Part shown: piece by piece, positions 35,080 to 45,317 of the stretch
Position numbering within the stretch: the stretch's first letter is position 1
How the letters are laid out: every line of letters starts with the position of its first letter
From: Parelaphostrongylus tenuis
Lineage: Eukaryota; Nematoda; Chromadorea; Rhabditida; Metastrongylidae
Assembly: GCA_019055375.1 (NCBI GenBank)
Contig: JAHQIW010005562.1
Span: forward strand, 232,501-296,500
DNA: 64,000 nt
Direction of reading: 5' to 3'
Made by a program: the position numbers and the translations under genes
The notes under the pieces: model-generated
Seen by the model: only the letters and a program-made list of their open reading frames with translations
Databases searched by the model: none
Told to the model about the DNA's origin: nothing

Positions 35080-36944
35080 TCAAATTGGCATAACAAAACA
35101 CCCAAGATGAACTCGACAAAGTCGCATGTGAATTAATTCTGCTTCCAATTCGACACATCCTGACAGAGTGCGCTCGATCTTGGAGATGGTTAGCTGGAAT
35201 GAAAGATCTACTATTTTCTCCATCTTCATGAAAAGAAAAGAACGGAGGAATTTTGGCTGCCTTTCAGAAAATTATACAAATGAATTCTAGAGGAAGAGTG
35301 CAATTTAATCTTGACATAAGATGAGTGCTCTTAATTCCACGTGAATTTTGTAGGAAGTATGCCCACATATTGGTTGCCTGGGCGAAAAAAAAAATGCATG
35401 AAACCTGCGTACGTTAGTGAATGCCAAACAAACGCCAGCGACTTCGTGCATATAAGGAATGGCGAAACAAATCGGAGGTGGATTACGAACTGAAAAAATA
35501 CCAAATGCTTCAGTGGTTAAGAATACTTAGAGTGTAATGATCCCCACCGGAAATCTCTTCAGTAATGTAGTGGCCATCAACGCCAATCGATAAATCCAGC
35601 CCTATCGTTTGTGGATTATATGTGGCATTTACGCATACTGGAAATTGACACTCAGAGTTTCATTGTGTACTAAGACCACTTTCTGAATTTGAAAATGTAA
35701 AGAAGTTTTTTCGCTATTTTACAGAACGGATTCATTTGAATAAAAAAAAAGTGGTCAAACATCAAATGCCTTACCGATATGTCGGAAATCGGGAATCTTG
35801 ATGGAAACACAACAGGCACACTGTCTCCTGACGCATTTACAGCTGTTGTCACTTCCAAGAATATCACAAACTGAATAAGCTATTGTTACTTCAACACTTT
35901 CCAATGAAATGTGATGTGGTCCGAGCAGTAGGCTGCTTTCAGTCCGAAGGCATTATAGAGTCCTATATTATCCAACTAAGATCTAATAAAACGTTGAAAT
36001 ATCGATTTTCTATTATTAATCTATATTTCTGAATATAGGAGCCGCCCTTTTAGAGCTAACTTGTGGTTACCATAAGCTGTTGTTCGTTCAACGGTTGACG
36101 TTTTCGCGACTTCGCCTTCTTCAGGGCCGCTCTGTGACTGTGGGATTACATAGCAAAATAAATCCCTGAAGAAGGCAAAGTCATCAAAACGTCAGTCATA
36201 GAATGGCAACATCTGAAGGTAACGTTGCGTCAGCTCCACAAGGCAGTCATAACATTTACAGATATAGTGTGATAAATTAGTCGCTTCTCTAACTATCACA
36301 TCACAGTAGCCTTCCTTACGAAAACAATAATGACGCTTAATAGGATTACGTGATCTTGACAAAACTGCAAGCTTGAAAAATTAGAGCGTAAACAATTGGC
36401 GCAACGCATGAGAGGATGGCCAGTGCTCTGGGCATTTTATAATAAGTGTTTATACAATACTGTTTCCAAAAAAAAAGTAAGTGATATACCTTCCTTTATC
36501 GATGACTTGAGAATTGTGATCCTATATTGTTCCGTGGCTAATTTCATCTGATTATTATGCGAATTCTTCATCGAAATGGCGACGACGTCTGAAAGACAAG
36601 TTGATCAAGAACAGCACGGAGATTGACAAGCTACTAAATTACATACTTTGATCAATATTCGACTGTTTAAGTTGTAGTAGGACTAAATCGCTATTCCAAC
36701 CGTTCCAGATGGCAAATCCATGATAAGAACCATTATATTTTTGGGCAACACCTTGAACGCTGCCTTGAAGTATGTTAGGCTTTTGATCGGGAACATGGAC
36801 CACATATGAAATCCTTTCTCCAAATTGCACTTTAGTGGAATAAATGTCAAATTTCAAAGTGACTGTATGAATAGGGTAGCCTTTAATCAGAAATGAAATT
36901 AATAGGAGAACAGGCAACATATAGTTTGACATGTGACTAGTCAA
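35080..36944 (-). CDS. Secreted cysteine-rich protein, DUF4773-like, six exons
   Basis: Exons 36944-36647, 36588-36490, 35870-35775, 35637-35548, 35489-35413 and 35193-35080 join in frame (phases 1,1,1,1,0) to a protein of about 257 residues. All acceptors end in AG after a T-rich tract; donors include GTATGT and GTAAGG. The N-terminus (three possible ATGs; MLPVLLLISFLIKGYPIHTV fits best) is a signal peptide followed by a variable region of about 120 residues. The C-terminal half has SCKCVRRQCACC, then CVNATYNPQTIGLDLSI, ISVRNPPPICFAIPY, GVCLAF, SGCVELEA and HLGCF. That cysteine and NPPPIC..P pattern is what I recall of DUF4773, a secreted family of unknown function in insects and nematodes. 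The fourth intron could instead use a donor 21 bases further on (37-base intron); the 58-base choice fits the family better. The gene looks intact and lies between the arms of a 3-kb inverted repeat. Confidence 0.8.
36055..36245. mobile_element. Foldback sequence with Penelope-type end motifs
   Basis: Two arms of about 75 bp face each other around a 45-bp loop. Each arm, read outward, contains CCCTGAAGAAGGC (G/A)AAGTC followed by AAAACGTCA. The string CTGANGA, a short pairing region and (G)AAA(A)CGT recalls hammerhead-ribozyme-like motifs known from ends of Penelope-like elements. A related string is in the Penelope fragment at 47,655-47,690. It lies in the third intron interval of the DUF4773-like gene (between exons 2 and 3). 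Confidence 0.5.
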
Positions 36945-37129
36945 GAACAGTTGCTCGGATTTGACATGAGCTTTTCGATCAATTTCATTGCGGTATAAAA
37001 GAAAGCGACCAAGGCTATAAGAAAAGTGGTGTTAGATTGATGAAGTGCGATATCTAAGTAATCTGTTTAAAGAACTATTTTTTACAAAAACTTGGTAACA
37101 ATAGAAAAAGTGAGATAATATAACAGAGA

Positions 37130-37345
37130 GCACAAACTACAGCTCTGTCTCACTTTCGTTGATTTGAAGAGAGCCTTTGATACAGTGGAGTAGCAGAAGC
37201 GCTTAAAGAGGCTTTGGACAACCAGGGCGTCCCTATTCGGTACATAGCGATCCTTCGTAGGCTATATAAAGATTTCACGACCAAAACATCGCCATTACAC
37301 AACAATGTCATCATCGACGTAAGAAGAGGGGTTCGACAAGGCGAT
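37130..37345 (+). mobile_element. RTE reverse transcriptase fragment
   Basis: The plus strand reads LCLTFVDLKRAFDTVE, a stop, then in other frames material matching ALDNQGVPIRYIAILR-type and YKDFTTK..PLHNNV-type blocks. These align with the RTE in unit C (LCLTFIALKKAFDSVE). FDLKKAFD carries the first catalytic aspartate of reverse transcriptase; it is kept here, but the frame is broken. Confidence 0.75.
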
Positions 37346-37364
37346 GAAGTTTTGTAAGAGAATT

Positions 37365-37500
37365 GAATGGTGAGCAAAAACACGTCCTCAGGCGGGAATC
37401 GAATACGCGTTTCATCCATACATGGGACGCGTACTACTACCACTACACTACCGAGGCACATTTGCCCGTGCCACTCATTCTTCAACATATCCATGTTAGC
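37365..37500 (-). mobile_element. tRNA-derived SINE
   Basis: Inverted relative of 22,617-22,760: minus strand GTAGTGGTAGTAGTACGCGT (A-box region) and CGTATTCGATTCCCGCC (B box), then TTTTTGCTCACCATTCA. It directly abuts the RTE fragment. Confidence 0.6.
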
Positions 37501-38766
37501 TGTCAGCCACCAACCTTTAACAGGTTTGTTCGGGTATGCGATTTCGCTTTATAAACCCAGTTGAGCTGACAGCCAGTTTCTAGCTTGAATCTCGCACTAC
37601 TTTCTATTAATGGAAAAGATAACGTTTTGCTTGCGAAGTATGTCGCTTCAGCTTAACTTATCGAGCAACTGGATAGCCAAAGTAATGTTGACTTGGACTG
37701 AGAATCTGACGTATCTTATATACTCAACATCAGGCGGATGCGATAAATCGTCTAGAGCAGAATTGAGATGATAAAACTTGTTGATGGAGATCTTGGAATT
37801 TCTTGATGATGTGTAAGAGCGGATTACTTCTTAGAAGGAGGGTTGGGCTCAGGAGAATACGTAAACCACTGCCAAAGAGATGGAGGCACGGAAAGTCTTC
37901 GACGCGTCGTTGCTCACAAGAATGCACGTTCCTTTCAAAGTGTACGAAGCATAAGTTCCGCTCAAAATCGATTTTCTTTGCCATACGGAAAAATGTCTTT
38001 GTTTTTCTTATTCCGTATATGCACATTGTCTCCACTTTCCGCTCATATGCTTTTGCTGGATAAGTAACACTCGCGCTCCAAGAAAATAAGCCGCAAACGT
38101 ACTTCACAGTTGTGATCAAAACTTATGACTGTTATAAGTGAAGAGCCCACTAGAACAGAAACTTTTTCTGAAACAGTGATTATCAAAATGAGAAAAAACA
38201 GCCATTTGAGGTTCTGAGAGTTATATTTATGGGTTTTATCTACAAGTAGGATACTAGAAATTTTAAGTAGACAAGGAATATGAAAAGGGCTTCTTTTACT
38301 ATATAAAATACTAATTGAGATTTTACGCGGTTTCGTCTTCGTCATGGATTCAAATGCTCAGGCTGACAAACAATCCTCTCAATCATACACTTTCATAATC
38401 TCAACAGACAAAATTTGCTAATAGCTTAATGAACAGAGATTACTTCAGCCAAGCAGTGTTCCATTCTAAAAGTTTGATGCGTATTTACTGCGAAGACGCT
38501 AAATGCAAGTGCAAACCACTGTGGGCTGTTGACTCGATTCAAGGAGGTTTTGAAAAAGAAGGAGATTCTAACAATGTTGTAATGCTACAGTTATATATCT
38601 ACTGTTGTTGGGTGATATGCAAGACGTCCACGCACTCTGCCTGCGCTCTTTTTCCGGTGTTTCATCACCTGAGTCAGCAGTCAACCTTTGGGGGCTTGGT
38701 CTAACAAATACAAATCAGCATCAAACCCAGCTAAGTTAGCAGCTCCCATATAAATGTTTGATAAGT

Positions 38767-38770
<4 letters not shown>

Positions 38771-38814
<44 letters not shown>

Positions 38815-38815
38815 G
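38771..38815. repeat. (TA)n microsatellite in right arm
   Basis: Nearly pure TA tract; the equivalent in the left arm (30,027-30,085) is interrupted. Confidence 0.95.
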
Positions 38816-38924
38816 TTAATGCAGTCTACAAAAATTATTATTTTGCCTTTTTTTTCAGTTCATGACATCATAGCTATATATCCAATGATTCTGAGTGGTA
38901 TGTAAAAAAAGAACAAGCAGTAGA

Positions 38925-39015
38925 GCGCTCGCATTGGGAGTGTAATGTCAGCACGCGACCACTGTACGCGTGAGACGGGAGTTCGATAACCGCCTTAGTT
39001 CAACATTTTGCATGT
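38925..39015 (+). mobile_element. tRNA-derived SINE head
   Basis: AGAGCGCTCGCATTGGGAGT (A-box region) and GGGAGTTCGATAACCGCC (B box), then a CAACATTTTGCATGTCAATC tail start. The left arm has the inverse at 29,870-29,950, so the element was present before the arms separated. Confidence 0.6.
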
Positions 39016-40609
39016 CAATCAATATCACTGGAAACCACAGTTGTCGAATTAGTAACCAAAGAAAAGTTTTATGATACATATGCAAGTCCATGATTGTTTT
39101 CGAATTCCACTACGTTATCAAGCGGGTTAAACTCGAGATCCTGAATTCTGACGAAATTTTGAAGTTTGACGAGATCATAGAATAGATAAACCTTTGAAAA
39201 AAAGTCTGTTGAGTTCTTAACTTCTAAAACCTTTCTTTACTAGAATTCTAAGAGCTATTGGAATTTTCACAACATGAATTATGTAAGCCATAAGAACTCT
39301 CGTTCTTGATCTACAATTCACCGTTGTTCCACTTCACATCATGAGCATTGACTATATATAGCTGTCTAGGAAGCGGGCAGAAAACCGCATCTTCCCATGA
39401 AAACATAACAGTCACCAATCTTTCGATGGAGTAGGACGACCAGCAGTCAGCTGTGCATCTTCCATCAGTTCTTCTGAACTTAGAAATTGCTTAATCGCTC
39501 ACAGATTGAAAAAAGTATCTACATCCATGAGCTCTGAGATTTACTTTGAAGGATTCTCAAAAAACATCTTTGAAGAAGGATTACTGGTGGTGCAAAGATG
39601 GGTTGCACTTATGCTCCCCTTTGATCCTGATTTATTCTGCCATAGATGGCATCTACACAAATTCATGCTTACAATGATTGCCACACCTCCATATCCTTTC
39701 ATGACTTGTATAAGCTTTTATTTCGGCATTTTTCTTCCTTTTGAAAGAGCGGCCTATGCAAATGTCCCAATGTTCACTATGTTGAGGAATTGTATCAAAG
39801 ATCTTTTAATTACTTTATTCTGTATCGAAACCACAGTGTTCACTGGTAGACGAGGCCGGCTTATCAAAATATTGACGAGTAGTTGCAATGTGACGTAGTC
39901 TGAGGAGACAATACACGTGTTCTGTGTGCAAAGATTGGAGATGGGTCCACAACATGTCGTGGGCGTGCTCGTTCTGTCAATTTTCAATTATGTTCCATTC
40001 AACACAAGATAAATCGCTTGCCATATTTGGTCTCACCTCCCGTTGTCGTAGACGGAGGCACCATTTGTGCGGAGTACTGAGTTAGAAATTTCACTAGAAT
40101 CGCTAATGTTGTTTGCTGGAATCCCAACGTCAGCCGCTGAAGTCTTTCTCAAGTTGTCACCATACCAGGCATTCGTTGCTCCATATGGATCAGAGAAACA
40201 TTTGCCTCATTCCGACTAGTTAACACTAAATATTGATATTTCCTAGTATTTTTACTCTTAGTCTGGCATCTGAGTGCAAAGGTCACCTTCTTCAGTGTGG
40301 TAATCCCTACGAGAAAAACAAACTCTCGATGTATACTGTGATCCGCTATTCAAGAGCACTTTTCAGGCACGATGATGCGGTAAGCCTCAAAAGCATAGGA
40401 ATGAATGAATAAGGCTCTGCTAAAAGCGCGGAGATCAAACAACTCATAGGAGCGGTGAAAACTCAATACATTCATGTGATGCCTTGATGAGAGTATTTTG
40501 TATGATATAAGTATGTGTGAGAACGGTACATCAAAACACAACTGACGCGAGGGATATGGTAACCCTCATACCAGTGCTTGCTGGTTTTTATTGGAAAGCT
40601 ATGACATCT

Positions 40610-41000
40610 CGATAACCAGAAGACGAAGAAGCTGCAGAAGAGCTTTGCAGGAGGATCTACATCGGTACCGACAGAAGAAACTGTTAGAAGCAGCACAAGA
40701 AAGATCTATTCTAAAGAAATGCCGTCCTGTGAGTATAGTGTTTCGCTGTTAGCGTTGACGAACGAAGATGGGGTCACCAGAATTTCCCGCCATGATATGG
40801 AATTCATAACGGAAAAATACTACACAAATCTTTTCCGTTCCACCATCCTTGTCTCGGACCCCGTAAACCCTACTGGAGAAAAACCGATTAGAATTCTACC
40901 CTCTGAAGTTCGAGTCACAACAGAAAGCATGGAAAAAGGCACGGCTCCAGGTCTTAACAACATTTCTTCCTATTTTTTTGCGAGCCGGAGGCTATAGTTT
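40610..41000 (+). mobile_element. RTE fragment (linker between endonuclease and reverse transcriptase)
   Basis: RALQEDLHRYRQKKLLEAAQ, ERSILKKC, then LALTNEDGVTRISRHDMEF, ITEKYYTNLFRSTILVSDPV, RILPSEVRVTTESMEKGTAP and ASRRL / RAGGY. This is the ALTN.DG...SR..ME.I...FY..LF block of nematode RTEs. It has at least one frameshift and no start or tail. It directly follows the right arm of the inverted repeat. Confidence 0.8.
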
Positions 41001-41033
41001 ACATGTGCCAAACACTCACTGTCACAATACAAT

Positions 41034-41790
41034 TTGCCTCTTCAATATGAAAATCCCAACGATTCTACCATTTCTGTGGCAAAAACCCAAAACAATCGTT
41101 GGCTTCATTCAATTAGTGAATCTGGAACGTCGCAGTATTTCATCGCAAAATATCCATGCATAAACGAAGTAACGTCAATCAGTGCGGACACAATCCACTC
41201 ACGACGTGCTTCAGCAAGAGATGAAATCAACCAACATTTCGGAACACCGCGGAGACTGTGTAAGTAGCAGGCAATTTACATATGGCACAAGCCTAACGCA
41301 AACCATGTCAATCGAACAAAATCCAAAAGTCACTCAACATGAGAAGGACCTTATCAAAGAGCCGTCCAACGTCGACACCACGCCAGTCGCGCGACAAGAA
41401 CTGCAAATTCCTCTGTCATCCGAAATCATCGTGAGTATTGTGTGAAAATTATGGGAACGATGTTACTAAATAGAAGCAAAGTGATATATCAAACGTCTCT
41501 GAAGTTTTGCGCAAATTTAGTCTCTTCCATTTCGACGAACTATGCATCTGGGATTTATGCAACCATCGGTCTGATCTATTTTGTAAATATCAAGACCAAT
41601 ATCTAATCTAGGAGAGCTTGTTAAACGTTTTGAGACTATGCTGAGCTCCCCACAACCAGACGACGGCGTGTCACTTGCGAATATACTTTGTGGAACTCGC
41701 ATAAACGGTAGCCTTCATACGAAAAATCTAACACTAGGCGCACCCGGATATACTCGGGGAACTTGGGTCAATTACTTCATGAGAACTTGA
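41034..41790 (+). other. Coding-like segments upstream of the STAR gene
   Basis: Consecutive open pieces in the plus direction: SVAKTQNNRWLHSISESGTS ending near 41,250, then QNPKVTQHEKDLIKEPSNVD to LSSEII ending at a GTGAGT donor (about 41,431), then FHFDELCIWDLCNHRSDLFC (41,523-41,605) and LGELVKRFETMLSSPQPDDG up to 41,788. They could be the 5' exons of the STAR-like gene, whose QUA1 region should precede the KH domain, or an RTE-adjacent relic. LGELVKR is only weakly QUA1-like, and phases between the pieces do not all fit. Confidence 0.3.
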
Positions 41791-41924
41791 TTTTGCTAAC
41801 ATTTCTAACACTTTTGAATGATATACAAAATATTTCTGAATAGGTGCGGTTGAGCTCGGCTTTCACAAACCGATCAAGCTGACAATTACAATAGGATATA
41901 TTGAGAAAAGAGTGGTAGCAGAAC

Positions 41925-42085
41925 GGTGGCGTTGGTGGTGTAGTGCTACAAGTGTTTTCGCTATGTACGATTAAAATGCGCGAATTCAATTTTCGCCAGA
42001 TATCGGACGTTTTGCACATCACTCAAAACTCTCGAATGTATACTTATAACATCACAGCACTGCTAAAAATCGTTAGATCCATTTT
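41925..42085 (+). mobile_element. tRNA-derived SINE
   Basis: GGTGGTGTAGTGCTACAAGT (A-box region), GCGAATTCAATTTTCGCC (decayed B box), GTTTTGCACATCACTCAAAA, then ATAACATCACAGCACTGCTA, the family tail. It lies in what would be an intron upstream of the STAR-like exons. Confidence 0.65.
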
Positions 42086-42469
42086 CATGAACTGTCTCTG
42101 CTCTTTATTCTGACTTCACTTTATACTGTTCATGCAAAGCGATTGATATCATTATAAAGAGTCAATGAAAACAAAATTCATTCTTTATTAATGGAGAGAT
42201 AAATTGGGGTAAGTGAAAATCGACATTTCGAAGTGAACAATTTTGAACCGTTCATAAGTAAAAGAGTTCTCTGATCAGTTGCAACCGCTATGCTGTCTCT
42301 GTTTTGGCTGCTTTTCTCCAAGTCTACATCTTTTTCACACATCGACGACCTAAACGCCTAACATAAGAGCAATTTTGAAGTATAAACTGAATTTATAAGC
42401 GATGTGTAGGAGGAAACTGACGAATTTCGTGATAGTCAAATACATTTGTTATTGTTACCGCATCAGCAG

Positions 42470-43203
42470 TGAATTTACCGGTTATTGTGAAGAAGCTGAA
42501 AACGGTGTCAAAATTTCTGTAAAAGTTTACATTCCTTTACCTCCACCGCAAATCTTGAAATTTTATTCTAATTTTTTCAACATCTCTATTTATGTAGCGC
42601 AATCAAATGACGACGTTTCTTTAGTGAAGTAAAGTGCAGTTATGTCGGACGTATAATCGGGTCAAATGGAACGACAATTAGGAATCTTCAACGCGAGACA
42701 GGATGACAAATCAACATTCGCGAGGAAATGCTAAGGTGAATGCTCGATGTGAATTAGCTTTGCAAATCAGTAGTGGTAGACGTAAGTAGTGATCTTCAGT
42801 TTATTAGTAGACTTATAATCCTCTCCTTCAAAACAGTATCACAGCTCATTCAGAAAAGCTTCTATAGTATAAGGCTTTTGCAGGAAAAATACAAACCCCG
42901 GACGGCAAGCTACTTCGCAAACTTTACCGCAGATTAGGACTTGAACAACTCATGGAGAACACACACGTGCTTATCGAGGCAGAGTCGCCTTCACGTGATG
43001 GGTGAGCACTGATAATCTGTATGCGAATTTGGAGATGAGATCAAATGGTCTGATTTAGATGTCGATCTCTAATCAAGAATACAAAGAAACGCGTATCGCA
43101 AATGGTCGCACCTGAATTTGATGCTCTGAAACGCGAGCAGCTCATTCAACTTGCTGCCCTTAATGGAACCTCCAGGCCAAACTTTCTGCCTCGATCTAAA
43201 TGA
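42470..43203 (+). pseudogene. STAR-family KH RNA-binding protein (GLD-1/Quaking type) with in-frame TGA
   Basis: Exons 42470-42547 (NGVKISVKVYIPLPP, the strand before the KH domain), about 42625 or 42640-42735 (YVGRIIGSNGTTIRNLQRET, KH core with GSNG as the GxxG loop), 42884-43001 (KLLRKLYRRLGLEQLMENTH, VLIEAESPSRDG) and 43059-43203 (LIKNTKKRVSQMVAP, DALKREQLIQLAALNGT, stop TGA). The last part matches the QUA2 segment of Quaking and GLD-1 (SLKK.QL.ELA.LNGT). AATAAA is at 43,247. In the family these proteins bind RNA to control translation or splicing. The codon after ETG is TGA (42,704-42,706) where relatives have TGC or TGT. An 11-base microexon (TAGTGGTAGAC, donor GTAAGT) near 42,769 would restore phase between exons 2 and 3. 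The first intron would need a GC donor. The family call is firm; function is doubtful. Confidence 0.72.
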
Positions 43204-43352
43204 TTTATATTTATCACCAGATAATTTTCCCTAAAATTAAAGCAAAAATAAATTTTGCGTTTGTGTTTCTTTTTCTCACCAAAAGTTTTTCGCCTTAAAG
43301 GCAACACCTTTTCTTTCTCTGCTTTGTCCTGGATTCCAAAGCTGGCCTGCTT

Positions 43353-43398
43353 CCACTTATAACGCCAGCGTGGCCTGGCCTTGCTGGCTTATAAGTGG
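43353..43398. other. Perfect-stem hairpin 3' of the STAR-like gene
   Basis: CCACTTATAACGCCAGC pairs with GCTGGCTTATAAGTGG with one mismatch and a loop of about 13 bases (GTGGCCTGGCCTT, itself partly self-complementary). It lies 150 bp past the stop and 100 bp past the AATAAA, in a locally GC-rich stretch. It could be a transcript end structure, a small RNA precursor or the tip of a foldback element. Confidence 0.55.
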
Positions 43399-44542
43399 TT
43401 GCAGAAACACCTGCTCGCACTTGCTATTGCATTGGTTCGCTAAGGATGGTGAGCTCATTTTACTAGTTTCAGTCATTCAAGAACATTCATTTACTTACAT
43501 AATCCTACACAGCAGATGAAACGAAATGAAAGCGGAATATTTTGATATCAGACTGGATTAAATGAGAAGATCGAACTAATCTAGTCACACATAATAATTG
43601 AGCTCCGACTTCATCTTCACTCATGACTCTGAAATAGCTTCCGTAAAATCATCATCAGCAAAATCAATTGCATCACATCGAAGATCATTCGTTTTTTAAG
43701 TAGAAATGAAGTAAAAGAACAGATGAAGGACAAGAAAATAAAAAACAGTCGCTTTAACACGAACTGCTTTGTATTGAACCTCGCCAAGATAGCCGCTACA
43801 ACGCGCAAATTTCTCAAACCTAAAGTCATACTTACTTACATGTAATTCAAAATTTCATTGAAGTGTTGCAAATCAATGGCAATCTTAGCTGCGTGCATTT
43901 ATTAGGTTTCGGCTATTGTAGACAAAAGAAATTTTATTCCTATTGAGTGGCTTTTTATATGACCAATTAGAGCCGAGAAAAATTTTAGGTATAGGTAACA
44001 AATTTTACGCTCATTTTTCCCAAATAAATTTTCGCATTATGGTTGTACATTCATTGATCGATCCTAAAATTTTGCTTTGTTGACTCAAAAAATGAGAAGC
44101 TGGCATTGTGGAAAAAAATAATTAAATAGCTTGTTTAGTGTCACGGAAAATCATATGATTTTGTTATATTGTATTTTCTTCTCAAATGTCGTGTATGTGT
44201 TTCAAAAGTGTTACACACTATGTTCCAAAGCGAACACCACATTCTTCTGAAAGTGGGCAGATTTTCAACTGCTGCATAACATGTGTCCTTTTTTTTAGTC
44301 TAGGTTTTTGAATCATTCGATAGCTTGAGAGATGCGAATTTTGACAGTGAACTTTATTGGCAGAACGACATTCAAACTACTTTAACTTATGGAGAAGAAT
44401 AACATTTGTAGTTGAAATACTTGTTTCTACTTCTCAGCGCATTTGATAAAAGATATCAAATGTGCCTCCATCCAAAAATTTTTTCCAAATCTTCAATTAA
44501 CAAAAAAAAATCCTAAGTGTTCTAGCAATGGTTACGTCTTAC
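43399..44542. other. Region with one weak coding candidate
   Basis: On the minus strand, 43,690-43,622 reads NDLRCDAIDFADDDFTEAIS then a stop, acidic and unlike random AT-rich text, and 43,830-43,760 reads RFEKFARCSGYLGEVQYKA. They might be 3' exons of a gene converging on the STAR-like gene, but junctions could not be fixed. The rest holds nothing I recognise. Confidence 0.3.
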
Positions 44543-44767
44543 CTCAAACTGCAACGATGCAAATGGTGCGCCTATTTTGTACTGTTTGAAAGAAATGTAC
44601 TTATAGCCTTAAGTTGTATCGTAGCTTCACATGTTGTCCCATTCTCCGCTTGATAAGACAATACATAAGGTTTGAAGTGTACGAATTCCTCCCGGTGTTT
44701 TTCAAAAAAGAACTGTATCAGAAAGGCTGGGCAGTATCGGCGAAGATCACTACGGAACGCTGCGCTG
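44543..44767 (-). pseudogene. Unidentified exon with one frameshift
   Basis: After an acceptor (AAAACAG) the minus strand reads SAAFRSDLRRYCPAFLIQFF, FEKHREEFVHFKPYVLSYQA, ENGTTCEATIQL, then after a shift of one or two bases near 44,605, GYKYISFKQYKIGAPFASLQ, FE, ending at a good donor (GAG then GTAAGA). Both halves are compositionally coding. I do not recognise the family. The single lesion could be an assembly error. Confidence 0.5.
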
Positions 44768-44849
44768 CTGTTTTATCATGATCGAAAAGGTACTGTCCTA
44801 TAAGAAATTAGTCGTCTACGTAAATGTAAGAGCGGAACACTCCGTGCGT

Positions 44850-45165
44850 TTAGAAGGAATTCTTGGCAGCGAAAGATCCGCTTTTGAGTTTTGGATACAA
44901 TGAAACAAATTCACGAAGTTCTGACACATTTTTTCCAAAACAACTCATCGCAGCGAACATCACTATAGCACCCTCCATTTCCCAAGTGATGTAGACGGCA
45001 GAACTACTACTCGTTCGGACTTGCACAGTGAGCAAGGTGAAGACGTTTCTTGATGATTTGAGATCTCTTTTGGTTCTCACTGCTAAATTCAAGCAACAGT
45101 GGAAAGTAGTGAGAAGTTTGACGTTTGAGAATTGCTTCCCAGTGATTCGACGCGATAAATTACAT
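44850..45165 (-). other. Long open minus-strand segment, unidentified
   Basis: About 105 codons are open after an acceptor-like GATTAG: RCNLSRRITGKQFSNVKLL, TFHCCLNLAVRTKRDLKSS, TLLTVQVRTSSSSAVYIT, SCFGKNVSELREFVS, ending at TAA. It lies just upstream of the 44,543-44,767 exon on the same strand and could be an earlier part of the same gene, but no donor connects them. Confidence 0.3.
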
Positions 45166-45317
45166 CTCTAATCGGCTACCATGTCGATGTATGGTCTATC
45201 TCAGACAGTACTTGTATTTTTTCTATCACTAATTGTATATTCATTTCTAAATAACATGGTGAAATTTTCTCAAAGGCTCATCTCCGTATATACAAAGTAT
45301 TTTACAGAGTGCCCCCA

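Larger units (their letters stand above)
37640..40640 (-). repeat. Right arm of a 3-kb inverted repeat
   Basis: Inverse of 28,200-31,215. Both arms carry the (TA)n tract, a tRNA-like SINE head (38,925-39,015 here, 29,870-29,950 inverted on the left) and the open frame described at 30,745. The right arm ends where an RTE fragment begins near 40,610; the left arm may include a few bases of related RTE sequence near 28,210-28,240. Confidence 0.85.

Noticed and set aside
36655..36944. Reading the first DUF4773 exon as a complete small secreted protein
   Set aside because: The open frame ends just after a GTATGT donor, and three downstream exons continue it in matching phase to a conserved cysteine-rich domain, so it is exon 1 of a larger gene.
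39506..39898. A 130-codon plus-strand frame in the right inverted arm
   Set aside because: The left arm does not keep the frame, composition is AT-driven, and no splice or family signal was found.
42704..42706. Selenocysteine codon in the STAR-like protein
   Set aside because: STAR proteins are not known selenoproteins, nematodes have very few, and no SECIS-like structure was evident. A point mutation or error is more likely. Kept only as a check in the findings.
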